Below are positions 9,701 to 20,400 of a stretch of DNA of 24,819 nt, piece after piece. The first letter of the stretch is position 1. Each line of letters begins with the position of its first letter. The stretch comes from Chromera velia. Lineage: Eukaryota > Sar > Chromeraceae. Where the stretch lies: positions 12,501-37,319 of the forward strand of contig JAHBMJ010000999.1 in assembly GCA_018398765.1 (NCBI GenBank), in the 5' to 3' direction. The notes under the pieces were generated by a model. The model saw only the letters and a program-made list of their open reading frames with translations, had not been told where the DNA came from and searched no databases. The position numbers and the translations under genes were made by a program.

Positions 9701-10550
9701 GGAGAGTGGTTGTCAAGGGGCTGCAGTAGAATTAATTCTTGTTGGACAGAATCTGGAGATTGGCGACACGCTACATGGAAGTGTGCTACTGCGACCCTCT
9801 CGGTGTTGCGATAATCGAATCCGGGCTCATGGTGGGGCGGGCCTGTTTTGTTTGCAGAAAGGGAAATCCTGAGACGGTCGCTGGGGGGGCTGCGCGTTGC
9901 ACAAGTTACAGTGCATTCATATGCAAACATACCATCTCCATCCCCCCCCGGGACGGCGTATGCTCTTCCCTTTTGACTTTGTGTTTACCCGTTCATCCTC
10001 TCCCAACGACCGGGAAAGCCCTCCACAGATCAATGTGGGGCTGCACTGGGGCAATGGGGGACATCTGGCAAAGTGTGTTTTATGTTTCATATTATACTGC
10101 TGGTGGACGCAGAGTTACAAAGGCGGACGCAGTGTCGGTAGGTGGATATCACGTATCTCTCAACGACTCTTGAGTTTAACCCCCTGACTGGCTGTCCGCA
10201 TATTTTTCCCTCCCCACCCTGTCCTGCCGACCCTTCCTCCCCCTGTCAAACCATAGATATCAATGGCATCCTGTAACAGTTGTCGACTCCTGAAAGTACT
10301 CTGAAGGTCTCAACTTACGACGAAGAGCGCGGATTCCCCGACGTCGTGGAGCTTTGGATGGACCTGTGTCTTGACGCCTTGATTCAGCAAGTATGGGACA
10401 CCGATCTTCGGAAGTAGGGGGGAAGAGGCCCAAAAGGGAAAGAAGTGGAAAGACCGGAAGGCCGAGCCTGCCTGGACTGTGCAAAAGGCCAGAGAAGAGA
10501 GACTGCAGAAGGACCTTGAAGCAATGCACCTCCATTGGCAGGTCAGCAAA
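9701..10550 (+). pseudogene. Chain of protein-like segments in shifting frames (decayed gene?)
   Basis: At about 9730-9857 frame 3 reads VELILVGQNLEIGDTLHGS, a beta-rich stretch. Frame 2 then reads EILRRSLGGLRVAQVTVHSY until a stop at 9974-9976. Across a C8 run (9945-9952) frame 3 resumes with MLFPFDFVFTRSSSPNDRES. After an acceptor at 10278-10279, frame 2 reads STYDEERGFPDVVELWMDL to a possible donor at 10391. Frame 3 then reads GKKWKDRKAEPAWTVQKA up to a GTCAGC donor after 10551. No set of introns joins these in phase, so disabling indels, assembly errors in homopolymers, or both are likely. No family is assigned. Confidence 0.3.
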
Positions 10551-10639
10551 GCGAGTGGCACCAGTGTAACTGTAGATTGTCAGGAATCAAAGCAAAAACA
10601 AAGATCAGTGAAGAACTGGACAATTCAGAGAGTAGAAGA

Positions 10640-10825
10640 AAGTGACAGGCAGGCAGATAAACAGAAAGCAAGCAAAGAAACTTTAAGAGGAGAAAGAAGA
10701 AAAAAAAGGAAGGAAGGAAAGAAGGAAGGAAGCAAAAAAACAGACAGACAGACAGACAGACAGACACTGTCACAAAGAAAGAAAAGAAAGAAGGAAGGAA
10801 GGAAGGAAGGAAAGAAGGAGGAAAA
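10640..10825. repeat. Purine-rich GAAG/CAGA tandem repeats
   Basis: Imperfect GGAAG/GAAAG repeats surround a (CAGA)n block at 10741-10765. This is the only sizeable microsatellite inside the 5.0-12.5 kb block, and it would fall in an intron between the segments ending near 10550 and starting near 11040. Confidence 0.9.
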
Positions 10826-11039
10826 AAAGGAGTTCTTGTCGTTCGCCAACACTATTGAAAGACTTCTTGTACGATTTTCTGGGCATTCAAGAAAATAACA
10901 GAGGGGAGAGTAACGAGGACTAAAAAAAAAAATGACGGCATGTGTTAAATTTTTATGCATATGCAGGAGAGACACACTGAGAGCCAGAGGGTGATGAAGG
11001 ATAGGGAACAGAGTGTGAGAGAGTGTCACAGACGATCAG

Positions 11040-11263
11040 AAAACCCGAAGAGGCCAAAGTTGATTGACTGGTACTACATGGAGGAGAAGTTGTCTGTTGA
11101 GGTTGTGATCAGTAGATCGCTAATGTACATTGGGGGAGCCGTGCGTTCTGCTAAAAGTGGGCCTCTGTATGACCACCCTGCCGTGCTCTTCAACAGACAA
11201 CGTGATTTTCTCATAGAAAAGCTGATGAAGCAGGACTTTGAGTCGGAGGAGGACTTTAATTGA
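11040..11263 (+). pseudogene. Candidate terminal exon or ORF, copy A of a tandem duplicate
   Basis: The open segment follows an acceptor-like GATCAG (ending 11039) and stops at TGA 11261-11263. It contains PKRPKLIDWYYMEEKLS, then VVISRSLMYIGGAVRSAKSG, PLYDHPAVLFNRQRDFLIEK and an acidic end, DFESEEDFN. It could be the last exon of the broken chain at 9701-10550. A second copy of its last 50 or so codons lies at 11577-11735. Family unknown. Confidence 0.4.
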
Positions 11264-11498
11264 GGTTGCACCGACCACAACAGCAAAACAAATGATTCAT
11301 CCCTCCGATTCAGGACGGGGTGTTCTTTCTTTGTGAGGATTCTAAGAGGGAAATGAGTGCTCCTAGAAGAAAGGCTTCCCTGGTATAGTTCAATTGGTAA
11401 GAATTTTTCATGGGCTGACCCGTACACAGGCAACGAAAACGTTGTCCCAGGTGGATGGGAATGTTATATTTATAGTACATGCGGTGGGAAGGGACAGC
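11095..11498 (+). repeat. Tandem duplication, unit A (about 400 bp)
   Basis: This unit aligns to 11574-11973 at an offset of about 475-479 bp, from the GAAGTCGTGATC-like start to the shared GGGACAGC/AGGACAGC end. The units are separated by about 75 bp of unrelated sequence. Identity is high over the ORF and about two-thirds, by eye, over the downstream half. Confidence 0.85.
11386..11446 (+). other. tRNA-like A box/D-arm and hairpin in unit A
   Basis: TAGTTCAATTGG at 11386-11397 fits the Pol III A-box consensus TRGYNNARNNGG, and GTTC pairs with GAAT as in a tRNA D-arm. A second stem, GGCAACG with CGTTGTC around an AAAA loop, spans 11429-11446. No B box or acceptor stem is visible, so this is not an intact tRNA. 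The matching element in unit B is at 11861-11921. Confidence 0.3.
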
Positions 11499-11573
11499 AA
11501 ACGAGGTAATTGTTGCAAGTGACCTTGAACGACAGGACTCGGGATAGGGGCAATCACAGAGTCTCCCTGAGAT

Positions 11574-11826
11574 ATTCGAAGTCGTGATCAGAAGATCGCT
11601 AATGTATATGGGAGGAGCCGTGCGTTCTGCTGAAAGTGGGCCTCTGTATGAGAACCCTGCCGTGCTCTTTAAGAGAAAACGTGATTTCCTCATGGGAAAG
11701 CTGACCAAGGAAGACTTTGAGACCGAACAAGACTTTAAGATTGCGATATCTGTAACAGCAAAGCTTATGATACGTCCCTTAAGCTCAGCACGAGGTGTCC
11801 TTTCCTTGCGGGGACTCCGAGAGTAA
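11574..11826 (+). pseudogene. Candidate ORF, copy B of the tandem duplicate
   Basis: Frame-preserving paralogue of copy A, with SLMYMGGAVRSAESG and PLYENPAVLFKRKRDFLMGK. By eye about 25 of 159 aligned bases differ, there are no indels, and most replacements are conservative. Where copy A ends, copy B stays open for about 30 more codons to TAA at 11824-11826, but that tail aligns to copy A's non-coding DNA. Copy B lacks copy A's upstream PKRPKLIDWYY part. Confidence 0.4.
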
Positions 11827-11860
11827 AATGCGTGCTGTTGGAAGAAGTGCTTTCTCAGTA

Positions 11861-11921
11861 TGGTTCAATTGGTGAGAGCTTTCTATGAGCTAAACCCTGC
11901 AGAGGCGAAGGAGACCTTGCC
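11861..11921 (+). other. tRNA-like A box/D-arm and hairpin in unit B
   Basis: TGGTTCAATTGG at 11861-11872 again fits the A-box consensus, with a D-arm-like GTTC/GAGC pairing. The stem homologous to that of unit A spans 11904-11921 and keeps six of seven pairs (two changed to other allowed pairs, one A-C mismatch). Confidence 0.3.
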
Positions 11922-12029
11922 CTATGTGGACAAGAATGTGGCGTTTGTAGTATGCGCAGTGGGAAAGGACAGCTAGACTGGAGATCTCTTCTCTTTGAGG
12001 AAGCAGGATGGAAGGCTTTTTCCGGGAAA

Positions 12030-12500
12030 TTTTTCCTGTAAACAAATTGAAGTAGATTTTTATATATATGACGCCGAATAATAATGATGGTATTCCTCTC
12101 CAAAGTCGTTAAAGAAATCAAACAGGTATTGTCGCGGCTTCTTGATGGTCAGTTCATCTAGTTTGGCAACTTCGGTATACTTTTGTCAAAGATTGACACT
12201 GTTGGTCTAGGCAAACTATAAAATGTCGGCACTGTATTGAAACATAAATGTCATTGTCGATCAGTGCCGTTTATACGTTTAGTATCGATAACAGCATTTA
12301 TCGCCCACGGTATTTACCAACCCTATATAATCTATATATATATATATATATATAACTTGGTATAACTAGATGTATATTAAAATAATACTGCCCCAGTTCA
12401 ATTCAATTAAATATACATAATTATACATGCATTTTCATCCTTTCATTAATTTTAGGCGCCACCACGGACTTTTTGAAAGTATTTGAAAGTCTTTCTCTGG
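12030..12500. other. AT-rich intergenic stretch with (TA)n
   Basis: Strongly AT-rich, with a (TA)n run at about 12331-12353 and several TATATA words. No frame of interest is seen. It ends where microsatellite-rich sequence begins. Confidence 0.6.
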
Positions 12501-12849
12501 GTTCTGGTTTAGATCTTGTTTAGCACAAAAAGTGAGTGAAACGATTCCAGCAAAACCAAAAAGACAATGCATGTGGGAAACCACCGGCATTCCTTTGAGG
12601 CCGGTCCCTTAAATTGACATACAACGGGGCTGTATGCGTATATAGTGCCCATACAAGATCATCGGGGTGCGTAAAGAATCTGTTGGAAAAAGTGTGACAT
12701 GGGATTCTTTCCTTCACAGAGACAAGCACGCATGCACTCACACACATGCGCGCACACCCGTCAAATGGCAAACGGAATGCTACAGGAAGACCAGAAACAA
12801 TGACCAGGGGATTATGACCTTGTTGGGCTTCCGTGGAGACACACGGGCA

Positions 12850-12881
<32 letters not shown>

Positions 12882-12889
12882 AGAGAGAC

Positions 12890-12934
<45 letters not shown>

Positions 12935-12936
12935 AA
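12850..12936. repeat. Compound (CA)n(GA)n(CT)n(CA)n microsatellite
   Basis: Four dinucleotide blocks in succession. The GA block (12879-12888) and the CT block (12890-12912) could pair as a hairpin. Confidence 0.95.
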
Positions 12937-13176
12937 CGCACACAAAGAGAGATAGAGACAAAGGGTGAGTCCTCATGTCGACAAGGCTGCCTGTTCTCCC
13001 TACCTCGAACTTCCCATCTTAAATTTAATTTCTTCCCTTTGCTTGCCGCTGTTTCTCATCTTTCTCTTTTTCCGCTTTTCTTGTCTCAGAAGGCTTTAGG
13101 GCACCGCTTGCCTGCCAGAAGAGTATCAGACTGGGGGGTAATGCCGTCAATCAGTCCAGGCACTCACCGATCGATG

Positions 13177-13203
13177 GAGTGAGTGAGTGAGTGAGTGAGT
13201 GAG
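13177..13203. repeat. (GAGT)n repeat
   Basis: About six perfect GAGT units. It is the same tetranucleotide as in VAC14 intron 3, here in the opposite orientation and outside any supported gene. Confidence 0.9.
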
Positions 13204-14240
13204 GGCACATGTGCAGCTTGATTGCGTCTCCCTCCCATGGTCCCCCTCCACCCCCAAGTCATACCTCCTCACAGCCGGCTCCCAAACACGGCAGACAGCG
13301 CTCGATCCCTGCAGCGACCCCCCTCACCTTCCCCGCCACCTCCATTTGCCTCTCCACACCCATGGAGGGAGACGTAGGAGTAGACAAGCAAGAATGTAGC
13401 GAGATCAGATCCCTCTATCAATCCCACCCCATCAGCCCACTAGGTGGGGGGGCAGAAGAGAAAGGAAGTGCCATCATGACACCAAGATCTCTTCGTGAAG
13501 AACGGGATGCAGGAAAGGACGGGACGGAGCAAAAAAGGAAAAAGACTGTCACAAGAGTGGGATGGAGAAGACCGACGCCACAGTCCGCGTTCTTTCGAAG
13601 CATTTTCGAAGCTGCAGGACCGGACCGCACGAACCAACCACCCAACGAAGCATACGGCCGACAGCCGGCGCTTTCCTGGGAAAAGGGAGACAGACAATTC
13701 AGGAGTGAATCAAAAGCCATCCATGCAGACGAGGAACAGGGGGGAAATAAGACAAGAACTTCGACAAACGTCGAGAAGCCCTGACCGACCATTCGTTTCC
13801 TTTTCATCCCCTGAGATTTCCAACGTCTTCTCTTTCTTTATTTCTTTCTGTCTGTAGGCACAATCGATAGAGAAAGCGATCGATCGATTGATCAAACAGA
13901 AAAATTCACCAACAACAAAAACCACAAGAACAATGAGGTACCTTCTCTTTTTCGAAAGGACCCAAGACTGCTTTGCTAACTCCTCTCCTTCATGTTTCTT
14001 CTCTTCGTCTGAATTTCCTTTGATAAAAGAATCGGGTGAATTCAATCAAAGAGAATTGGGGCGCGTCCTTGTCTTCCCGATGCACCACCAAGTCACTCAC
14101 GATGTAGTCACCTTCTACGCATCCCATAAAACATCAAAGTGGCCCCCCCCTCCTTTCGTTAAATTGTTTTGTCCCTCCCTGATTCTCCTGCAGTACATTA
14201 CATGTAGCTCGATCGCTCGGCCAGTCGGCCTACGTCCAGC

Positions 14241-14270
14241 TCCTTCCTTCCTTCCTTCCTTTCTTCCTTC
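14241..14270. repeat. (TTCC)n repeat
   Basis: About seven imperfect TTCC units, translated as Phe-Leu-Pro-Ser inside an otherwise unsupported long open frame. Confidence 0.9.
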
Positions 14271-15668
14271 GTTCGAGTTCTTTCTACTCTTCTTCTTCCC
14301 AATCGCCGCTTCTTTCCTCATGCAGGACTTCCTTCACTCACAAAGAAGCAGAAGCGTGCGGCCACGCACCAGAAAGAGACACTTGCAGGCAACGAAGCAG
14401 ACAGATGCAAAGCAAAGCAGAACAGGAAGGAAGGAGGAGGCAAATACAGTGCAATGCAAAGAAGAAAGCAGTTGCATGAGTCTTCAAAGTGTCTATGAAT
14501 TTCAAAAGCATGCAGTTCGAAGAATTGTCTCTAAGTGCTTTGGAACTCATTCCATCCAAAACCAACCTACCCAGTCGAAGGCGAAACGGACACACACACA
14601 CACACTCACACACAAACGGTCCACTCACTCTCATGAATGCAGACGGACATCCTCGAGCGGACAGGCAAGTATGCAGGCAGGCGGGCAAATTAGTAGAAAA
14701 AACTTCGGTCCTGCTGATTTGAATCGGATTTGCTCGTACCCTGTTCCAGACTGGACGGCCTGTTGCCTCAGGCAGTCTTTGATTCCATTCGAAACAGACC
14801 AGCTGCCAGTCTGACAGCGTTCGGACGAATTTGTTTCCTTTTTCCTCATTTGTCAAACGATCGACCGTTGCAGCGGACACAGTTCACCAGGCAGTGGCAT
14901 TCAAGAAGAGAAAAGACAGGCGAAGAAAAGATCCCGTCCCTGGTCCGTTCAACCAAGGAGAGATCAGAAGAAGATGGAATGCAGATGAAGCAAGTCATCA
15001 GGAAGGTCAGGTGCTTCCGACCGACTGGGGACAGAGAGAGAGACGAGAAACACGGAGAGAGGGTTGATGTCTCAACGCCTTTTCCCGCCTTTCTGTGTCT
15101 GGCCCCTATCCCCCACCGGTGTGCGCGTGTACCAGCGCAAGATCTCGTTCGGGTGAAGAGGGAGCAGAGAAAGATGTTGAGTCACAAGAAGAGAAAGACA
15201 TGAGCAAGAGTGTTTGTGTATGAGTATGTCTTTTCTCAACTTCTTTTGGGGACACTTCAAGACAGTCCCGTATTCGGTTTCGACTGGATGACACAGAAAG
15301 ACAAAGCGGAAGAGACGAGGAGTGCACTTCACATCACAAAACGAAGAGGAAAGAGACGAAAGGTGAGGCAACGCCTCCCTCTCCACCTCCCTCTTTTTAT
15401 TCCTTCCTGTCCCCGGAAGAAAGGAAGGAACAAAAGCAACCCCTTTGCAGCAGTGTACAGTGAGTGTCCGGCCATTCGTCTAAATAGGTCATTGACAAGC
15501 AGGCAGCAGCATCCATTTATCTAAATAATTTAGGTCATTAACAAGCGCACTTTCTTTCTTAGGGCTTCTTACAGACACAGGCAGAGAGAGCCAGAGAGAC
15601 GGGAAAGAAACCAGCGAATCGACCTCTTTCTTTTCCCTTAAGGGTTCTTTTTTCTCTTTGTCTGATTG

Positions 15669-15670
<2 letters not shown>

Positions 15671-15701
<31 letters not shown>
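15671..15701. repeat. (CT)n microsatellite
   Basis: About 15 CT units in intergenic DNA. Confidence 0.95.
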
Positions 15702-15706
<5 letters not shown>

Positions 15707-16805
15707 TGTGGATGGACCAAGATTTCCTCAGGTACATTTCTCATTTTTGACCGGAAATAGGGGGAAGCAAGTCCACTTTGTCTTTCTTTCCCCCTTTCCG
15801 TTTTCAAACAAGTCAAAAGTCACTCAGGTTGAAGGAACGAATAGTTCCGAATCAAATCAAACCAAGTCAAGTCGTGTACAGGACAGCTACAGTCGCAGTC
15901 AACGAAAAAGGAGTGAAGACAGGAGCTTGAGATGAGATCAGAGACCTGCACTTCCTTTCCTTTCATTTCAGCAAGACAGCGCGCTGATCAGTGAGTTGTC
16001 AAAACCGCAGTTCTTTTTGGGTTAAGGCAAGTAGCCGAGAAACGGTATTGACGGTGAGTGCGAAGCAGTGGCACGCAAGCACTTTTGCGAAGCGCAGCAG
16101 ACCAAAAAGATCCATCTCCACAAGCGCAATCAAATGTCTGCTTGCTCGGTATGACTGAGAGCTCTCTCTCTTCTCTCGTGTTTCCTTTTCTTTGTTCTTA
16201 AAGGAGAAAACCGAGAAAGAGCAAACTCGTTTCTATCAGTCTAGGAAGTGATCCATTCGTTCGTTTAATGAGGCATGTGTCGTTTGGTTTGTCTGAAAAG
16301 AAGAAGACAGGCAAGCAGAGGAGAAGAGAGAGAAGGAAAACCCATCTCAGGTTTCATTTTGGTTCATTTGCGTTGGGGAATTGTCCGTGCACCTGATGCA
16401 CATGCAGATTCATTCATGCATGAATTTATCCATCCTTCCATCCATCCATCTATTGATGCGTCTGACCGTCCGTCCTTCTGCCCATCTGACGGTCTTACTC
16501 CCGTCTAGAGGGTGCCCCTCTTTCCTCACCGCCTTCTTTCCTTCAAAGTTGTTTCGTCGGTCATCCAGTTGAATTGGAAAGATCTTTCAAAAAGCAGCAG
16601 CAAGGAAGGAACGACCGTTCGTGAAGTTCCTTCCCTTCATTCAAACACCCAGATATCCCCCTTTTCCCTCCTTCCTTTCCCGCGTTCTTTTCGTACTTGC
16701 ACAAGAATCAATCGTGCAATGGAAAGAAAAAAGGCAGGTCGGCCGAAGATGAATTCCTGTCGGTCAAATCATTTGCAGCAACGCAGCACGAAAAAGGACA
16801 TCCAG

Positions 16806-16845
<40 letters not shown>

Positions 16846-16877
16846 ACACACAAACTCACACACACACACACACACAC
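16806..16877. repeat. (CA)n microsatellite
   Basis: About 33 CA units with three interruptions (TA, AACT and a terminal GC change), in the region downstream of the PPR gene. Confidence 0.95.
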
Positions 16878-17432
16878 GCACAAATTTCAGAGGCCTTCCT
16901 TTCCTCCAAACTCCTTCATCTTTCGACCCAAGTCTCCCATGCATACAAATACAAGCAGGCCACTCGATCAATTCATTCAAGTCCATCCTGTTCCTTCCAA
17001 CAGACAAATCCACACACTCAGTCAAGTAGCGTACACACCCCTATGTTTACCCCCTCCCTTCCACCCCTCATTTGAAAACACGTGCAAGCAACACAGGACC
17101 CGATCAGATCAGAAAGAAAGCTTGCATTGAAAAGACCAGACAGAGCCCGGTCAGATCAAGCTGAATGAGGCAAATCCTCGCCGCCGTATCGCATGCATGA
17201 CCATGAGCTTTTGGAAAAAGACCGAGGGAGAACGGTCGGTAGGCCAGACAAAGGGAAGGAGCGATGTCAAAGCGATGCAACGAAATTACAGAAACGAGTC
17301 CAGCTGCGTCGAAACGATCCACAAATGCACGAAAATGAAAGGACGAAAAGGGGTGGATCCTTGCAAGTACAGTAACAAATGAGGATCCCTTGAAAAAAGA
17401 AAAAGGAAGAACCGTTCCTTCATCTCGTCTCC

Positions 17433-20400
17433 TCACTCCATTCCATACCTTCCCCTCCCACCCCTCCCCCCTCCTCTTCCTCGGCCACCACCTCGGCCTC
17501 GACCTCTCCACCCTCCTGCTCCTCCCCTCCCCCCCCCTTCCCCTCCTCCCTCCGCTCCCTGCTGCTGCTGCCTGAGGGGACGATCATCCGTCCCCATCTG
17601 CTCCAGCACGCTCTGCACGAACCCCGCAGGCTGCCAGAGATTCTTCTGTTCCAGGGACCGCGTCAGCTGGGAGAAGCAGCGGGTCGTCAGTTGGAGGTGC
17701 AGCTGGACGGACAGCTGGACGAGCTCCACGGCTGCATGCGAGCAGACAAGAAAGAAAAAAGGAAGGCGAATTCCTTCTCATTATTACAACAACAAAGCTG
17801 GAATGGCCGCTGTCAAGCTCTTTCTCACCATGATTCATGCGACACACGACACAAGCAAATCCGACAACCAGGGCGACGTTGATCTTCATCGAAAACGTCC
17901 AACGAACACAATTTGTGCTTTCTGGCAGCACGCTTTTCTATCTGATTGTGACGTTTGGAGGCTGGGGAGGATTCTCTGTGCTTACGGCGGAGATGGGAGA
18001 AGAAACGATGAGACGGACAGGGAACCTGTCAGATGCATACAGCAAGGGATCCTCATGTCAACATTCACATACAGGAGCACACACACAAAAGAAGACAGAG
18101 AGAGAGTAGACGGACCCTTGGTGAGAGCCCCCGAGGCCTCACAGACAAGAATCAGGGCACTCAGATTCGCACCGTCCAAGTTCACATGTCTGCACGCAAC
18201 AAAGAATGCACAACTCAGAACAACAATATATCTCGCTCCCTGCGCCTTTCTCTAGGTTATTGCCACACACAGATAGATGGATGGAAACACGATACGCCGC
18301 GGCAAAGAGGAAGAAAGAATCCGTCCGACAGACAGGCATGGTTCTCTTTTGGTAAACTAAAAAAGAGGAAAGTGCGGACACGAAACACACAGCAGATGGG
18401 ACACGACACCAACCATTGCAGTCCCCTAGCTCCCCATGCACCCTCTGATCCCCCCACCCACCCACCTTGACTCGAGGTGCTGCAGGATTCTGTCTGCCCA
18501 CTCCACGTCGAAGCACCCCTGTCCCTTCTCGAACGCGCACGCAAGGGAAGCCTGCAGAAGCGCCCCGTACACGACTGCGTGGGGTCTCAGGCCAAAGTTG
18601 TGCATCGAGTCGATCACCTCCAACGCCCGCACGGTCTGACCCATCTGCAGGCGGCCGGGGGGAATGACACGACAAGCAGACGAATACTATCTGATCAGAA
18701 GGGAGAGAGAGGAGAAGGGGGGAGGAACAACCAGCGACGCACGCAACCACATAGAGGTGAGAAAGACACAGAGGGCGGGTAACACGGACAAGAGACACAG
18801 AATGAAAGACCAAGTCGGGGCGTCTCACGACAAGAGGCGGAGAACTCTATTCAGAAGAGGAAAAACACGATTCAGCAATGCCATGCAGCTGTGGGTCCCT
18901 CTGTCCCCTTCCCGTCTCCCCAGCATGAAGACACATGGATACAAACAGACCGGACACACACCCTCCCACCTTCCATGCCTACCTGTGCAAAGGCCTTCAC
19001 GGCAATGGAGAAGGAGATCAACGAGGGCATCACCCCCTTCTCCTGCATTGTCCTCAAAAGTTCCAGAGCCCTCTCAGGCACACGGGCCTTCGCACACCCG
19101 TCCAAGAGGCTGTTGAAGACCACCTCGTCAGGAGGGAACCCTCGACGCTGCATGATCTCAAAGGTGTCGAACGCAGAGCTCAGGTCGCCACTCTGGCAGT
19201 ATCCCTGCAGAGAGAGAACACATACAGACTCTCAAACACACCTACTTTTTACTTTGAAAAAGGTATGCCGCATTCCTTTGAGTACGGCCGCAGACACAGG
19301 ATGGCATACACTTGGGCATTACGAAGAAACACGAACCTAAAGGAGAGCGGTGGGGCGGTCCTGTAGAACAGTGGTCGGGGAAGAGAACATGAAGGAAAGT
19401 AAATCTTGTCTGCCTTCGGTTGCCTTCACAAGAGACGACAAAGCGACAGACAGACAGATAGGCAGGCAGACAAAAGAACTGGCTGGCTGACAGGATCTAT
19501 TAATAAAACGGACCTTGCAGATGGTTGAGTATGTGATCAGATCCGGACAGACGCCGTCAGACTCCATCATCCTCAGCAGTCGGGGCAGCTCCTCCAGACG
19601 ACGACATCGCACGGCCGTGTCCATCAAAGAGTTGAAAGTCACCCCCGAGGGGGGCACGCCGCGGCTCTTCATCTCGGACACTGTGGCGAGGGCGCGTGCA
19701 AAATTGCCGGAACGCCCACACAGTTTGATCTGGAGGGAGTAGGTGACTACGGTCTGCGGCACCCCCTTTTCTGCCATTGTGGCAAAAAGCCTCTCTGCAA
19801 CGTCTGTGCGGTTGACTTTCAAGGCGGTATCGATCAGGCAGCCATAGATGACTGCGTTCGTCTCGATGTGTTGAGACTCCATCTGATGCAGATACCCGAG
19901 GGCCCGTGTCAGCTCTTTCTGACGTCCACAACCCTTCATCAAAATCCCAAAGGCAACCGGACTCGGCTGCACACCTCTGGCTGTCATATCGGCAAAGATC
20001 TGTTCGGCTTTGTCGAGTCTGTTGAAGTGCACACACGCGTCCATGAGACAGTTGTACAAGACTTCATCTGGTTCTGTGCCTTGACGTCGTAATTCGTCAA
20101 GACATTCAAAACCTTTCTGGAGAGACGACCCCGACCTATCGAGTTTGATGCCTGCAATCAGGGTGGAATACGTCACACTGTCTGGCTTTACCCCCAAGTC
20201 TTTCATCCTCAACAGAACCCCGCATGCACGCTGCAGACAGCCGTTCTGGATGCAGGCATGAATCAGACTGTTGAAGGTGACCGCATTCGGCAGACAGCCC
20301 AAACTCTCCATCTCATCGAGAAGGTTTAAGGCAGCTGGGAGGTCCCGCAACGCCGAATAGGCGCGGACCATGGTGTTGTATGTGACGGGATCGGGTTTGC

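Larger units (their letters stand above)
11574..11973 (+). repeat. Tandem duplication, unit B (about 400 bp)
   Basis: Second copy of the unit at 11095-11498. Both copies carry, in the same order, the ~50-codon ORF, a Pol III A-box-like TRGTTCAATTGG and a 7-bp hairpin. Confidence 0.85.
12501..17432. other. Microsatellite-rich region with no supported gene
   Basis: Lies 3' of the PPR gene (minus strand) and probably includes its 3' UTR. Long frames are open on both strands, for example 191 codons at 13209-13784 and 308 codons at 13888-14814 (plus) and 180 codons at 14338-14880 (minus). Their translations are dominated by repeat products such as THTHT and FLPSFLPSF, and TA is scarce here, so stop codons are rare. 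I see no conserved domain, exon chain, tRNA or rRNA. Confidence 0.5.

Noticed and set aside
10391-10417. 27-nt GT...AG segment as a minute intron joining two coding-like stretches
   Set aside because: Far shorter than every other intron here and the phases on both sides do not match.
13199-13399. Minus-strand stretch reading MGVERQMEVAGKVRGV as a small exon
   Set aside because: Donor is poor (GTATGA), no partner exon was found, and plus-strand frames over the same bases are equally open.
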